Assembly (NCBI GenBank): GCA_949493535.1
Contig: CASZWJ010000003.1
Location: 1-64,000 of the forward strand
DNA: 64,000 bases
Direction: 5' to 3'
DNA from: an uncultured Alphaproteobacteria bacterium
Lineage (GTDB): Bacteria > Pseudomonadota > Alphaproteobacteria > RF32 > CAG-239
The notes beneath the pieces are model-generated. The model made no database searches, was not told where the DNA came from, and saw nothing but the letters and a program-made list of their open reading frames with translations. Position numbers and translations under genes: made by a program. Shown here in pieces: positions 36,309 to 44,956 of this stretch (positions are counted from its first letter, which is position 1; each line of letters starts with the position of its first letter).

Positions 36309-38165
36309 TTAACGTTTTGTATGAAAAAACAACGCTCTCATCGCATTCAAAATGGCAATCACCGAAACGCCGACATCGGCAAACACCGCAGCCCAAATAG
36401 AAACGAAACCGGCCGCGCCAAAACCCAAAACCAAAAACTTGACACCTATCGCAAAAACAATATTTTGCCGGACAATATGCATCGTTCGTTTGGAAATATT
36501 GATTGCCGCAGCTATCTTAGAAGGCTCGTCATTCATAATCACAACATCAGCTGCCTCAATCGCAGCATCGGAACCGACACCGCCCATGGCAATACCGATA
36601 TCCGACCGCGCTAAAACCGGCGCATCATTAATCCCGTCACCGACAAAAAGCAGTTTCCTGCCGGCTGGCTTTTGAGCCAACAACTCTTCAACCCGGCTAA
36701 CCTTGTCAACCGGCAGCAATTCGCAGTAAACCTTATCCAGACCTAATTTTGCAGCCGTTTCTTCGCCGATTGCCTTACGGTCTCCGGTCAGCATAACCGT
36801 TTGCTTCACTCCGTGTTTCTTTAATAGTTCGACTGCCGGAGCGGCATCTTCTTTTATTTCGTCCGCAATCAAAAGATGTCCGGCATATTTGCCGTTTACG
36901 GCAATATGCACAACGGTTCCGGCCGCGTTAGGCTCTTTTACGGAAATCCCCGTTTTTGCCATAAGTCTCTCGTTTCCGGCAGAAACTTCATCACCGTTCA
37001 CAATTGCCGTCAGCCCATAGCCGTGCATCTCTTGAGGATTTTCGATTTTTTGCAAATCAATTTCTTTAGCATAAGCCAGTTTGATTGCATCGGCAATCGG
37101 ATGTTTGGAATAAGCTTCGGCAAAAGCGGCATATTCCAAAAGCTTTTCCGGTTCCATATCTTCAGAAAAAATCTCCGCAAGCTTAAAATTGCCTTTTGTC
37201 AGCGTTCCTGTCTTGTCAAAAACCACAATCTCAGCATGAGACAAAGCTTCCAGATAGTTGCTGCCTTTAATCAGCACGCCGCATTTGGACGCCGCGCCCA
37301 GCCCGCCGAAAAAGCTGAGTGGAATAGAAATAACCAAAGCGCAGGGACAGGAAATAACCAGAAATGTAATCGCGCGATACAACCACTCATGAAAACTCTG
37401 CCCCGCAACAGTTAACGGCGGAACTATAGCCAACAGCAGCGCAATAATAACAACGGCCGGCGTATAATAACGGGCAAAACGGGTGATAAAATTTTCAACA
37501 TCGGCCTTTTGAGAAGAAGCATTTTCAACCAAATCCAAAATCTTGGCAACAGTAGAATTGGAAAATTCTTTAATAACATTCACTTGCAAAACGCCGGTCA
37601 AATTGATGCAGCCGCTGATGACATCATCGCCTTTTTCCACATCCCGCGGCAGAGATTCTCCGGTCAAAGCTGCCGTATCTATCGTTGAAACGCCGTCAAT
37701 AACCTTGCCGTCCAAAGGAATACGCTCCCCCGGCTGAATCAAAATAACCTCGCCGACAACAACATCTTCCGGATCAACCGTTTCAGGCTTGCCATTTCTA
37801 AGCACGTGCGCATAATCGGGACGAATGTCCATCAATTTGGCAATAGACTTACGCGATTGGTTGACAGCATAGCTTTGAAAAAACTCGCCAATCTGATAAA
37901 ACAACATAACCGCTGCCGCTTCGGCATAATCCTTAAGATAAAAAGCGCCGAATGTCGCAATCATCATCAAAAAATTCTCATCAAAAACCTGTCCTTGTCT
38001 GAGATTTCTGAAAGCTTTTCTTAAAACGGGAAGTCCGGCAACCAGATAACTCAAAATCAACAAAGCGGTTTTAAACTCAAATTGCAACGGCAGCGCCAAT
38101 GCCAAAACAAAAACGGCTAAAGCAGATAAGATGAGAAGCAAACGTTTTTTCAAAGCCTTTGTCAT
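36309..38165 (-). CDS. Heavy-metal P1B-type ATPase (Zn/Cd/Pb/Co export)
   Basis: 618 residues. CPC motif SCPCALVISIP in the sixth membrane helix, phosphorylation site DKTGTLTKG, MLTGDR and hinge VGDGINDAPVLARSDIG are complete. The fused N-terminal HMA domain seen in most ZntA proteins is missing; a free HMA protein is encoded directly upstream. With the ArsR repressor this forms a metal-induced efflux operon. The CPC plus ArsR context favours Zn2+/Cd2+ over Cu+. Confidence 0.92.
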   Translation of the reverse strand: MTKALKKRLLLILSALAVFVLALALPLQFEFKTALLILSYLVAGLPVLRKAFRNLRQGQVFDENFLMMIATFGAFYLKDYAEAAAVMLFYQIGEFFQSYAVNQSRKSIAKLMDIRPDYAHVLRNGKPETVDPEDVVVGEVILIQPGERIPLDGKVIDGVSTIDTAALTGESLPRDVEKGDDVISGCINLTGVLQVNVIKEFSNSTVAKILDLVENASSQKADVENFITRFARYYTPAVVIIALLLAIVPPLTVAGQSFHEWLYRAITFLVISCPCALVISIPLSFFGGLGAASKCGVLIKGSNYLEALSHAEIVVFDKTGTLTKGNFKLAEIFSEDMEPEKLLEYAAFAEAYSKHPIADAIKLAYAKEIDLQKIENPQEMHGYGLTAIVNGDEVSAGNERLMAKTGISVKEPNAAGTVVHIAVNGKYAGHLLIADEIKEDAAPAVELLKKHGVKQTVMLTGDRKAIGEETAAKLGLDKVYCELLPVDKVSRVEELLAQKPAGRKLLFVGDGINDAPVLARSDIGIAMGGVGSDAAIEAADVVIMNDEPSKIAAAINISKRTMHIVRQNIVFAIGVKFLVLGFGAAGFVSIWAAVFADVGVSVIAILNAMRALFFHTKR

Positions 38166-38177
38166 TCTGCAAATCCT

Positions 38178-38396
38178 CTAAAAAATAATTTCGCAGTCCG
38201 GTTCAACCTTGTTCATCACCTGAACAACTTTTTTCATAATCTCTTCATGAGAAGCTTCGTCTGTTTCAATCGTCAGTTTCTGCGTCATAAAGCTGACCGT
38301 AGCCGCGGAAACGCCCTCTATCTCGCGAATTGCCGCTTCCATTTTGGCAGCACAGTTGGCACAATCCAAATTTTCCAATTTATAAACCTTTTTCAT
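38178..38396 (-). CDS. Free-standing HMA metallochaperone
   Basis: 72 residues: MKKVYKLENLDCANCAAKM carries the CxxC metal site of an HMA domain. A DCxxC pattern (Asp before the first Cys) is typical of Zn/Cd/Pb-binding HMA domains. It stands in for the missing N-terminal domain of the ATPase 12 bases downstream. GGAG lies six bases before the chosen ATG. Confidence 0.88.
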   Translation of the reverse strand: MKKVYKLENLDCANCAAKMEAAIREIEGVSAATVSFMTQKLTIETDEASHEEIMKKVVQVMNKVEPDCEIIF

Positions 38397-38411
38397 AGCC
38401 ATCTCCATTAA

Positions 38412-38485
38412 ACAATTAAACATGTATTTAATTGTAACCACAAAGAACCTTCCTGTCAAGAACAATTAAACAAGCGCTTAATTGT
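38412..38485 (-). promoter_or_regulatory. Metal operon promoter with two ArsR operators
   Basis: Minus-strand promoter TTGACA (38454-38459) - 17 bp - TACAAT (38431-38436). Two inverted repeats of the same 9-6-9 layout overlap it: ACAATTAAA/TTTAATTGT at 38412-38435, covering the -10, and ACAATTAA/TTAATTGT at 38462-38485, upstream of the -35. They match the AT-rich imperfect palindromes bound by ArsR/SmtB repressors. Centres are 50 bp apart. Confidence 0.8.
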
Positions 38486-38840
38486 TCGGGCAGTTTATAT
38501 CAAAAATATCATCAATGGAACGGTGCAATAACTGCGCTTCGGGGGTTTCCGCCAATTTATAATACATTTCTTTGCCCTCGCGCCGGCTGCTAAGCAACTC
38601 AGCCTGCTTCAACAGGCGCAAATGGTGCGATACCGCCGGAGAACTCATATTCACGGCAACGGCAATATTATTAACACATGCCTCGCAGTGGCATAACAGC
38701 CAAAGGATTTTCAAACGCGTCGGGTCACTGATAAGGGCAAATGTATCGGAAACTTTTTCAAAAGCCTTGTCATCCGGCATTTGGTGCAGCATTTTTTCCG
38801 TATCGCCGCAATGGCGGTGTAATTCTTTAATATCAGTCAT
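38478..38840 (-). CDS. ArsR/SmtB-family metal-sensing repressor
   Basis: 120 residues with a winged helix (NMSSPAVSHHLRLLKQAELL). LLCHCEACV in the alpha-3 position offers two or three Cys ligands, as in CadC/CmtR-type sensors, and N-terminal HRHCGD adds further ligands. Likely releases the operators at 38412-38485 on Zn/Cd/Pb binding. Its stop codon lies inside the upstream operator. Its start overlaps the end of the RTX-like gene by eight bases. Confidence 0.9.
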   Translation of the reverse strand: MTDIKELHRHCGDTEKMLHQMPDDKAFEKVSDTFALISDPTRLKILWLLCHCEACVNNIAVAVNMSSPAVSHHLRLLKQAELLSSRREGKEMYYKLAETPEAQLLHRSIDDIFDINCPNN

Positions 38841-40677
38841 TAGTGGCCTCTAAACGATATTTTGCCTCTAAAAATAACTCAGGCTTAAGAGACAAAGATT
38901 CTTTTGTTTTAAGGAGTTTAGCATAAATTTCAGACAAATAAACCGTTTTTCCGTCGGCAAAAACAAGTTCTTCCACCTGCTTGTCTTCTGAGACGCCGAA
39001 ATCGCTAATCATAATTCCGCCGCCATTATTGCCGACTTTGATTATCAAATTCGACTGATGTTTATCAAAGCTGACCATCTCCGGCGTTATATCGCCTAAC
39101 AGCATAATTTTGTCATAACCGCCTTTTTCAATGATAATATCGCCGCCGTCGTGCAAACCGTAAATATAAACATCATCTGCTTGGCCGCCGTTAAGCAAAT
39201 CTTTCCGGTAAGAGCCGATAAAAATATTATCCTTATTCTTTTTTCCGTTCAAAATATCGTCTTCAACCGTTCCTCTGATGACAAACTCGTCACAATCCGC
39301 CAAATTAAGCTGCGGAGAAACTTTTCCGGCCATAGAAAAAACTCTGCACTTTGAACTCATTAACAATTTTGTCTGAAGCGTTCCATGTTCATTTTCAAAT
39401 TTTCTAATCTCGTTTTTTAATGTCTCTTCACCATTATTTTTTGAATGTTTTACCGCCGTTAAAACCGAATTTAAAACTCCGGAGATATCCAATCGCAAAC
39501 GCAGCAGGCTAATCATATCATCAAAAGCTTTCCATACATACGGAGTAGATTGATAATGCGGATTAGGCGTTTCTTCTTCCCAGGAATGTGTGCCGATGAA
39601 GGGATCCCCTACATATTTCTCAACGGCGGCCACTTTTCTGGCATCACCGATATGGTTTATGCCGTCTTCCGAAATTCTCGATAACGGATCAACATCTGCC
39701 ACGCCTGCCCATTGATAAATAATTTCAGGCAATAAAGCCTCGCGGATAAAGAAATTAGGCTCACGCATATATTTTCGGACCAAGTTCTCAAGTTTTCCGC
39801 TTTCATCCTGAGTAACGGCATCCCACAACGGTAAAATAGTCCCCATACCTGAAATATCAGGAATACCTTTTGTTTTTTCATTTTCTGTCAATTGTGTACG
39901 GTTAATTACCTCATTGTTATTATGAAGCCAAACTTCCTGAAGTTTTCTTTTGCTGCCGTCTGCAAGAGTAACCTCGGTATAATCGCCCAACATATTTTCT
40001 GACGGTAATATTTCCCGATTCGAAACGACATTCAAACCAATTTCTTCAACATCGGCGTCACTCAGGCTCTTAAACGCTTTAACTTTGTTCCCTGAACCGT
40101 TTTTCCAAACGTACAGCTTTTCAAAAACATCGTCCCCTTTTTTCAAAACATCTTTTTCACCGGCCAACCCGCGTAAAACATCAAATGCGCCAAGGCTTTT
40201 ATCTTTATTATTCTGAAAATAAGTTCCGATTATATCTCCGGCAATATTAGAATCTTTTGTATCTTTTTGCGCCGGATACAAAAGCAAAACATCATCAGTA
40301 CCCAAGTAAGGCGTTTGTTCTCTAAACCCGTCTTGATTGAAATCAAAAAAATTATCCTTAGGCCATTGGGCACATTTTTTCAGGTTATTCAATCCGCAAA
40401 TCGAAATGCCGTCCCCGTTCAAATCCAGCACTAACACCCGGGTAAAGTCTTTTTCGTTTATGTTCTTTCCGTTAATCTCCACATATTTTCTTCTGGGCAG
40501 CTTATCGTGCGGAATCACAGGCCCGACAACCGGCAGCTGAAAAACAGACGCGCTCAGAACCGGCTGAGGATTCAAGGCCTTTTGCCGCCAAGACCAGCAG
40601 TCATAACCGATATAAGCCAAAATAACGACAGCCGCCGGCAAAATAATCTGCAGCAAAATATCTTTGAGTTTTTTCAT
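38833..40677 (-). CDS. Membrane-anchored RTX/hemolysin-like calcium-binding protein
   Basis: 614 residues. N-terminal membrane anchor (about 8-25). LDLNGDGISI and FDFNQDGFREQT resemble calcium-binding D-x-N-x-D-G loops. Near residues 480-540, DDILNGKKNKDNIFIG and DLLNGGQADDVYIYG are degenerate RTX nonapeptides, followed by a hemolysin-related domain (MISDFGVSEDKQVEELVFADG). Full RTX toxins are exported by type I secretion; this one has an N-terminal anchor and no transporter nearby, so its export route is unclear. Function unknown. Confidence 0.65.
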   Translation of the reverse strand: MKKLKDILLQIILPAAVVILAYIGYDCWSWRQKALNPQPVLSASVFQLPVVGPVIPHDKLPRRKYVEINGKNINEKDFTRVLVLDLNGDGISICGLNNLKKCAQWPKDNFFDFNQDGFREQTPYLGTDDVLLLYPAQKDTKDSNIAGDIIGTYFQNNKDKSLGAFDVLRGLAGEKDVLKKGDDVFEKLYVWKNGSGNKVKAFKSLSDADVEEIGLNVVSNREILPSENMLGDYTEVTLADGSKRKLQEVWLHNNNEVINRTQLTENEKTKGIPDISGMGTILPLWDAVTQDESGKLENLVRKYMREPNFFIREALLPEIIYQWAGVADVDPLSRISEDGINHIGDARKVAAVEKYVGDPFIGTHSWEEETPNPHYQSTPYVWKAFDDMISLLRLRLDISGVLNSVLTAVKHSKNNGEETLKNEIRKFENEHGTLQTKLLMSSKCRVFSMAGKVSPQLNLADCDEFVIRGTVEDDILNGKKNKDNIFIGSYRKDLLNGGQADDVYIYGLHDGGDIIIEKGGYDKIMLLGDITPEMVSFDKHQSNLIIKVGNNGGGIMISDFGVSEDKQVEELVFADGKTVYLSEIYAKLLKTKESLSLKPELFLEAKYRLEATND

Positions 40678-40746
40678 GGCAATCCCCCGTTTTTCAACTA
40701 TTAAGAATCATCATAAAGATATTTCCTTAAAAAACTGACAATAAAA

Positions 40747-40767
40747 AACCTCCGTCTGCCGGAGGTT
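40747..40767 (-). terminator. Terminator of the MerR-controlled redox operon
   Basis: AACCTCCG (40747-40754) pairs with CGGAGGTT (40760-40767), with a U tract on the minus strand, seven bases after the last stop codon. Confidence 0.85.
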
Positions 40768-40773
40768 TTATTT

Positions 40774-41313
40774 TTAGCAGTTCTTGCCTGCCAAATAAGC
40801 ATCCTGCATCGCCGGACTGCCCTTTATATCTCCTATATTCCAAGCGCCTGTTCCGTAAATCACGCCTTTTTCTTTCGCCCCGTCCAAACAATCTTCGGTA
40901 AATCCGCGAAAACTTTGTAGCGTCTTTTCCATATTGGCATGGCTCTCATCCGCCGCCGACACAATAAAATAAAAGTCTTTGTTGCTGATTTCCGTATAGC
41001 GCGGCACCGTACGGTCAATCAACGTTTTCATCTGCCCGTTCATGGTATAAAAATAAACCGGCGTCGCCATAACAATCACATCTGCCGCCACCATTTTAGC
41101 CAGAACTTCTGCCATATCGTCATTCTGCACGCATTTATGCGTCTTATTGCACACGCCGCAGCCCCGGCAATAATTGATATGCTTATCATTAACATAGATT
41201 TTTTCGACATCGTTTCTTGCTTCCAAAGCCCCTTTGACAAATTCGTCACAAAGCAAATCAGAATTGCCGTGCTTACGGAAACTTGCCGACAAAACCAAAA
41301 CTTTTTTAGTCAT
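40774..41313 (-). CDS. Iron-sulfur flavoprotein-like NAD(P)H/FMN oxidoreductase
   Basis: 179 residues. The flavodoxin-like fold starts with KVLVLSASFRKHGNSD (FMN phosphate loop) and contains CRGCGVCNKTHKC, four Cys able to hold a cluster or a redox site. TPVYFYTMNGQMKTLIDR is the family's second signature. Probably reduces quinones or electrophiles. Overlaps the preceding exported flavodoxin by eight bases; last gene of the MerR-controlled operon. Confidence 0.85.
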   Translation of the reverse strand: MTKKVLVLSASFRKHGNSDLLCDEFVKGALEARNDVEKIYVNDKHINYCRGCGVCNKTHKCVQNDDMAEVLAKMVAADVIVMATPVYFYTMNGQMKTLIDRTVPRYTEISNKDFYFIVSAADESHANMEKTLQSFRGFTEDCLDGAKEKGVIYGTGAWNIGDIKGSPAMQDAYLAGKNC

Positions 41314-41866
41314 TTTGCAATTCCTTCACCCAATTATTGACATCATCTTGCGCGTTTTTAACCCGGCTGCCCCAAAAAGCTTTGCCCGACACAAGCTCGG
41401 CATCGGGAACCAGTTTTTTAATATCGCTTTCGCTGTACCCCAGACCGCTGCCGCCATGCGTCATAAACGGAATAACTTTTTTGCCGGACAAATTATTTGC
41501 GGCCAAAAAGCTCGAAACCGGAGCGGCGATTGTTCCCCACCAACAGGGAGAACCGATAAAAATAACGTCATATTTGCCGATATCCTCAACATTTGCCTGT
41601 AATTCGGGCTTTATTCCGTCTTGGATTTCTTTTTTTGTCACAGCCGTCAAATCCTGATAATCTTCAGGATAAGCATTTGCCGGAACAATCTCAAAAAGCG
41701 CGCCGCCGGATGCTTGCGAAATTTGCTGCGCAATCTCGCGGGTATTGCCGCTGTGAGAAAAATAAGCCACCAAAATCCTGTCATCTGCATTTATCGTTTT
41801 TGCCTGCGCCTGAACACCCAAAGCCAAACCGGCAAAAATTGAACTTAAAACTGTCTTTGCTTTCAT
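41306..41866 (-). CDS. Exported flavodoxin-like protein
   Basis: 186 residues. Sec signal peptide (about 1-22, AQA) and then a flavodoxin_4 fold: ILVAYFSHSGNTREIAQQI (FMN loop), GSPCWWGTIAAPV and PFMTHGGSGLG. Flavodoxins are normally cytosolic, so an exported one implies FMN delivery in the periplasm or Tat/Sec export of a folded or unfolded apoprotein. Part of the MerR-controlled unit. Confidence 0.85.
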   Translation of the reverse strand: MKAKTVLSSIFAGLALGVQAQAKTINADDRILVAYFSHSGNTREIAQQISQASGGALFEIVPANAYPEDYQDLTAVTKKEIQDGIKPELQANVEDIGKYDVIFIGSPCWWGTIAAPVSSFLAANNLSGKKVIPFMTHGGSGLGYSESDIKKLVPDAELVSGKAFWGSRVKNAQDDVNNWVKELQND

Positions 41867-41886
41867 TTTTAATCCCTTTCTGTATT

Positions 41887-42357
41887 TTACTTATATTCCT
41901 CATCTGTCACCGGATTAAGCCAAGTTGTCCGGTTATCCGATACATTGGTTTCAACCGAAATATGCGTAAACCAGCTGTCAGGCGCAGCTCCGTGCCAATG
42001 CTCCGCCTCCGGCGCAATGCGGACAACATCGCCTTTGCGCAAAACCCGAAGCTCTTTGCCTTTTTCCTGATAACGCCCCTCACCGTTCAAAACCAATAAT
42101 ATCTGACCGCCGGAATGCTTATGCCAATTGGTTCTGGCCGCCGGTTCAAAAGTCACGTTGCCAATCGGCGCATTAAAAACATCATCTTTTGCACTCAACA
42201 TGTTCAAATAAGTCTGTCCGGTAAAAAATCTGCCATACGGATTAACTTCCCCTTGTTCAAAAACAGTATCAATTTCAGCTTTTTTCATCTCCTGCGCTCC
42301 TGCCAAAGTTGAAAACATTAACACTCCTGCCGCAACGGCAATTGTTGATTTCTTCAT
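41887..42357 (-). CDS. Exported cupin-domain protein
   Basis: 156 residues with signal peptide (1-21, LAGA-QE). The cupin motif 1 NWHKHSGGQILLVLNGEG and motif 2 EAEHWHGAAP supply metal-binding His residues. Similar small cupins accompany carboxymuconolactone decarboxylase-like and flavodoxin genes in stress loci. Substrate unknown. Between the phosphoesterase and flavodoxin genes in one operon. Confidence 0.85.
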   Translation of the reverse strand: MKKSTIAVAAGVLMFSTLAGAQEMKKAEIDTVFEQGEVNPYGRFFTGQTYLNMLSAKDDVFNAPIGNVTFEPAARTNWHKHSGGQILLVLNGEGRYQEKGKELRVLRKGDVVRIAPEAEHWHGAAPDSWFTHISVETNVSDNRTTWLNPVTDEEYK

Positions 42358-42367
42358 ACAAATCTCC

Positions 42368-43477
42368 TCATTTTTGCGGAATTAATTTAATCAGCGAAAT
42401 TTCAGAAGACGCCAAAAATCGCATTTGCGGCCCCCACTGGCCGGCACCGCGACTCACATAAATCCGCACCCCGTTTTCCATTTCATACAGGCCGGCCAAA
42501 TATTTATTATGCAGCTTGGCAAAAACATGAAACGGAAAGATTTGCCCGCCATGCGTATGGCCGGAAACTTCCAAATCAAAATTGTTCTCTTTGCCGAAAT
42601 CTGCCGGCGTATGCGACATCAACAGACGGAACTGCTCCGGTTCAGCGGCAGCAAAAGCTTTCTTGATATCAGCATTTTTATGATAACTTCTGCCGGAAAA
42701 CAAATCGGGAATACCGGCCAGATAAACATCGCCCCAAGAAACGCCGCCATTCTCTAAAAACAGAAAACCGAGTTTTTTCATCTCCGCAACCGTCTCTTTA
42801 TAGCCGGAATAAAACTCATGGTTGCCGGTAACAAAATAAATGCCTTTCTTTGCTTTCAAACCCTTTAACAAAGTACTTGTTTCTGCCACAACGTCAATAT
42901 CATCGTCAATAATATCTCCGACCAGTAAGATAATATCCGGTTCAAGAGCATTCGTTTTCTCGACAATTCCCTTGACCTTTTCCGGATTAATTGCCCGATG
43001 AATATGAATATCGCTCAACACGACAATTTTATGCTCATTTTTAATTTTCTCGGAAACGATAGCAACTTCCTTCACAGCGGGAATTTTCACGCCCGCATAT
43101 AAAGCATAAGCTGAACAAAGCAATGCCGCGCCGATTAAAATATAATTCAGATAGCAACAAATAAATTTCAGCTTGGCAATTAACGGCGTATAGCTGAGCA
43201 GCCATAAAACGGCATCCACCGCTAGTGTCATGGAAAAAAGAATAATGCAGCTGATAAAAACAAAATACAGGACATAACGGTAATAAGGATAAAACTTGCC
43301 AAAAAACTGCTCCGTCTGATAAGAAACAAACAAAGGAATACAGCCTATCAGGACAAACAATGCAAAAACCAGAGATTTTTGCAATAACGGCAAATCCAAA
43401 CACCAAGTATAACGGAAGAACAAATAAGTTGTGACAATACAGCCCAAAACAGAAGTCATAACCGCACAAGTAATCAT
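42368..43477 (-). CDS. Membrane-anchored metallophosphoesterase (YaeI-like)
   Basis: 369 residues. About four N-terminal membrane helices are followed by a calcineurin-like phosphoesterase: LSDIHIH, LLVGDIIDDD, VTGNHEFYSG, MSHTP and SGHTHGGQIFP, the complete dimetal set. Substrate not evident (UDP-sugar or phospholipid head groups in relatives). The start at 43477 is set by AAGGAG seven bases upstream. First gene of the MerR-controlled operon. Confidence 0.88.
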   Translation of the reverse strand: MITCAVMTSVLGCIVTTYLFFRYTWCLDLPLLQKSLVFALFVLIGCIPLFVSYQTEQFFGKFYPYYRYVLYFVFISCIILFSMTLAVDAVLWLLSYTPLIAKLKFICCYLNYILIGAALLCSAYALYAGVKIPAVKEVAIVSEKIKNEHKIVVLSDIHIHRAINPEKVKGIVEKTNALEPDIILLVGDIIDDDIDVVAETSTLLKGLKAKKGIYFVTGNHEFYSGYKETVAEMKKLGFLFLENGGVSWGDVYLAGIPDLFSGRSYHKNADIKKAFAAAEPEQFRLLMSHTPADFGKENNFDLEVSGHTHGGQIFPFHVFAKLHNKYLAGLYEMENGVRIYVSRGAGQWGPQMRFLASSEISLIKLIPQK

Positions 43478-43514
43478 ATAAACGCTCCTTAAAACTTTTT
43501 TCGATTCTGCAATC

Positions 43515-43545
43515 ATCATAACTTTTAGAGTTTGCTCTAAGTCAA
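43515..43545 (-). promoter_or_regulatory. MerR-type promoter with 19-bp spacer and palindromic operator
   Basis: Minus strand: -35 TTGACT (43540-43545), -10 TATGAT (43515-43520), spacer exactly 19 bp. The palindrome TTAGAG-N4-CTCTAA (43525-43540) fills the spacer. Overlong spacers holding a palindrome are the hallmark of MerR activation by DNA untwisting. Confidence 0.85.
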
Positions 43546-43576
43546 TATATTTTTTCGCCTGATAAAAAAATAACAT

Positions 43577-43592
43577 TTAGAGCTGGCTCTAA
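43577..43592. promoter_or_regulatory. Second MerR operator copy
   Basis: TTAGAG-N4-CTCTAA recurs here, 52 bp from the first copy and 65 bp before the merR start. It probably serves autoregulation; a matching -35/-10 pair on the plus strand is not clear. Confidence 0.6.
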
Positions 43593-43656
43593 ATATAACT
43601 ATTTATTGACAGCTGTTCGTTTTTAGAGATAACCTTTATGATAAAGGAGATAAAAA

Positions 43657-44085
43657 ATGGGATATTCAATCGGGCAAGTTGCCAAAAAAACCGGATTAAC
43701 CGCACATACGCTCAGATATTACGAAAAAGAAGGCTTGCTGCCGTTCGTCAAAAAAAACAGTTCGGGTCTGAGAGTGTTTTCCGATACCGACATCGGCTGG
43801 CTGGTGATGATTGAGTGCCTGAAAGGAACCGGCATGCCCTTAAAAGGCATCAAACAATATATAGACTGGTTTATTGAAGGCGATTCCACTCTTGAAAAAA
43901 GACTGCAAATGTTCAAAGACCAAAAACATAAATTGCAGGAACAAATGCTTCAACTGCAAAAGCACATGGAAAAAATAGATTACAAAATTCATTTATACGA
44001 AGAAGCCGTCAAACGCGGCGGATTAGACAAAGCGGAAACAAACAAAGCTCTGGCAAAAGAGAAAAAACGGATTTTCGGTGAATAA
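43657..44085 (+). CDS. MerR-family regulator (AdhR/NmlR-like)
   Basis: 142 residues. MGYSIGQVAKKTGLTAHTLRYYEKEGLLP is the MerR winged helix. A long dimerisation coiled coil (about 80-120) follows. There are no paired Cys residues for metal near the C-terminus, only Cys66 in IECLKGTG. A conserved Cys at this place is used by AdhR/NmlR-type sensors of aldehydes and other electrophiles. It very likely activates the divergent redox operon. Confidence 0.9.
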   Translation: MGYSIGQVAKKTGLTAHTLRYYEKEGLLPFVKKNSSGLRVFSDTDIGWLVMIECLKGTGMPLKGIKQYIDWFIEGDSTLEKRLQMFKDQKHKLQEQMLQLQKHMEKIDYKIHLYEEAVKRGGLDKAETNKALAKEKKRIFGE

Positions 44086-44111
44086 ACACGCTAAAAATCA
44101 TCTAAACAACA

Positions 44112-44139
44112 AAAATTCTGCTTTAAATGGCAGAATTTT
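44112..44139 (+). terminator. Terminator of merR
   Basis: AAAATTCTGC (44112-44121) pairs with GCAGAATTTT (44130-44139), followed by T residues. Confidence 0.88.
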
Positions 44140-44207
44140 TTATCTAAAAACATTGACAAAAAAACAGATAAAACATATAAAAAACCGAAACTTAAATTAC
44201 TAGTATT

Positions 44208-44738
44208 ATGCATTACAAAAATTATTTCCCTCTCACGGTGGTCTTTGCACTGCTCTGGAGCTTTTTGTTTTTTGCCCCTGTGGCACAGGCTCAACAGTCC
44301 GGTTTAACTCTTTCAGTACAAGGCATTGGCGAAAAAGTCATCGGCACTCTGCCTGTAATAAACAGAGTTTCCTCCTGCTACGTATTGTTAGAAAGCGGCA
44401 AGATTATTCACCTTGGCAAAAGCAAACGGCGCCCGTTTACGGACGAGCAAGCTAAAATCCTTATTCTGGCTAAGAAACATCCGAATACGACTTATCTTAC
44501 CAAAAAAGGGAAACGTCACAAAGTAATTAATACACTGATTGCCCATGGCAATGCTTCAGACAATTTGATTTCTATGGCTTATGTTCTTTTAGATGATGGT
44601 TCGGTTTCTGTTTTCAGCATCATTGAAGAACATCCTGATAGTTGGAATACGCAATTTTGTCCTTGGCCATATAGCCGAGAAGAAGCCAAAATTCTGATGC
44701 TTGCGGAAAAACAAAACACATATGTCACCCAAAACTAA
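44208..44738 (+). CDS. Secreted protein with internal duplication
   Basis: 176 residues with a signal peptide (cut after AQA, about residue 28). The mature part contains two related halves. YVLLESGKII is followed later by RPFTDEQAKILILAKKHPNT; YVLLDDGSV is followed by WPYSREEAKILMLAEKQNT. An ancient domain duplication is evident. No family or catalytic motif is recognised. Confidence 0.6.
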   Translation: MHYKNYFPLTVVFALLWSFLFFAPVAQAQQSGLTLSVQGIGEKVIGTLPVINRVSSCYVLLESGKIIHLGKSKRRPFTDEQAKILILAKKHPNTTYLTKKGKRHKVINTLIAHGNASDNLISMAYVLLDDGSVSVFSIIEEHPDSWNTQFCPWPYSREEAKILMLAEKQNTYVTQN

Positions 44739-44754
44739 AGCATCCTTTCTTAAT

Positions 44755-44790
44755 AAAAAAACAGCGGCAAATAAAATCCGCTGTTTTTTT
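44755..44790. terminator. Bidirectional terminator between secreted protein and element C
   Basis: ACAGCGG (44761-44767) pairs with CCGCTGT (44778-44784), with A-rich and T-rich flanks on both sides. It serves the plus-strand gene and the minus-strand tRNA-Thr read-through. Confidence 0.85.
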
Positions 44791-44794
44791 ATAA

Positions 44795-44934
44795 CAGCCG
44801 ACCACAATGCCTTGTTCGTTCCTCGGCGCCCATTTCACGGAGCTTCACCGGCGTTCTCCGCCCGCCTTTCGCTTGTAGTCGAACTCCCTCATTCGGGAGT
44901 TCTGAATTTCCCTAATTAATGCACAAAAAAACCA
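44795..44934 (-). repeat. tRNA-associated element C (behind tRNA-Thr)
   Basis: On the minus strand, after the tRNA terminator, a perfect 8-bp hairpin (44881-44888 with 44895-44902) carries GGGAGTTCGA, the tRNA-Thr T-arm strand. Next is the core complementary to TCCGCCCGCCTTTCG (44857-44871), identical to element B. The expected tRNA 3'-end copy is degenerate here (only TCGGC is recognisable near 44800). Confidence 0.65.
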
Positions 44935-44955
44935 CCCGTGACGGGGTGGTTTTTA
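44934..44955 (-). terminator. tRNA-Thr terminator
   Basis: ACCACCC and GGGGTGGT pair (44932-44951 region) directly after the encoded CCA, with U tract on the minus strand. Confidence 0.8.
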
Positions 44956-44956
44956 A

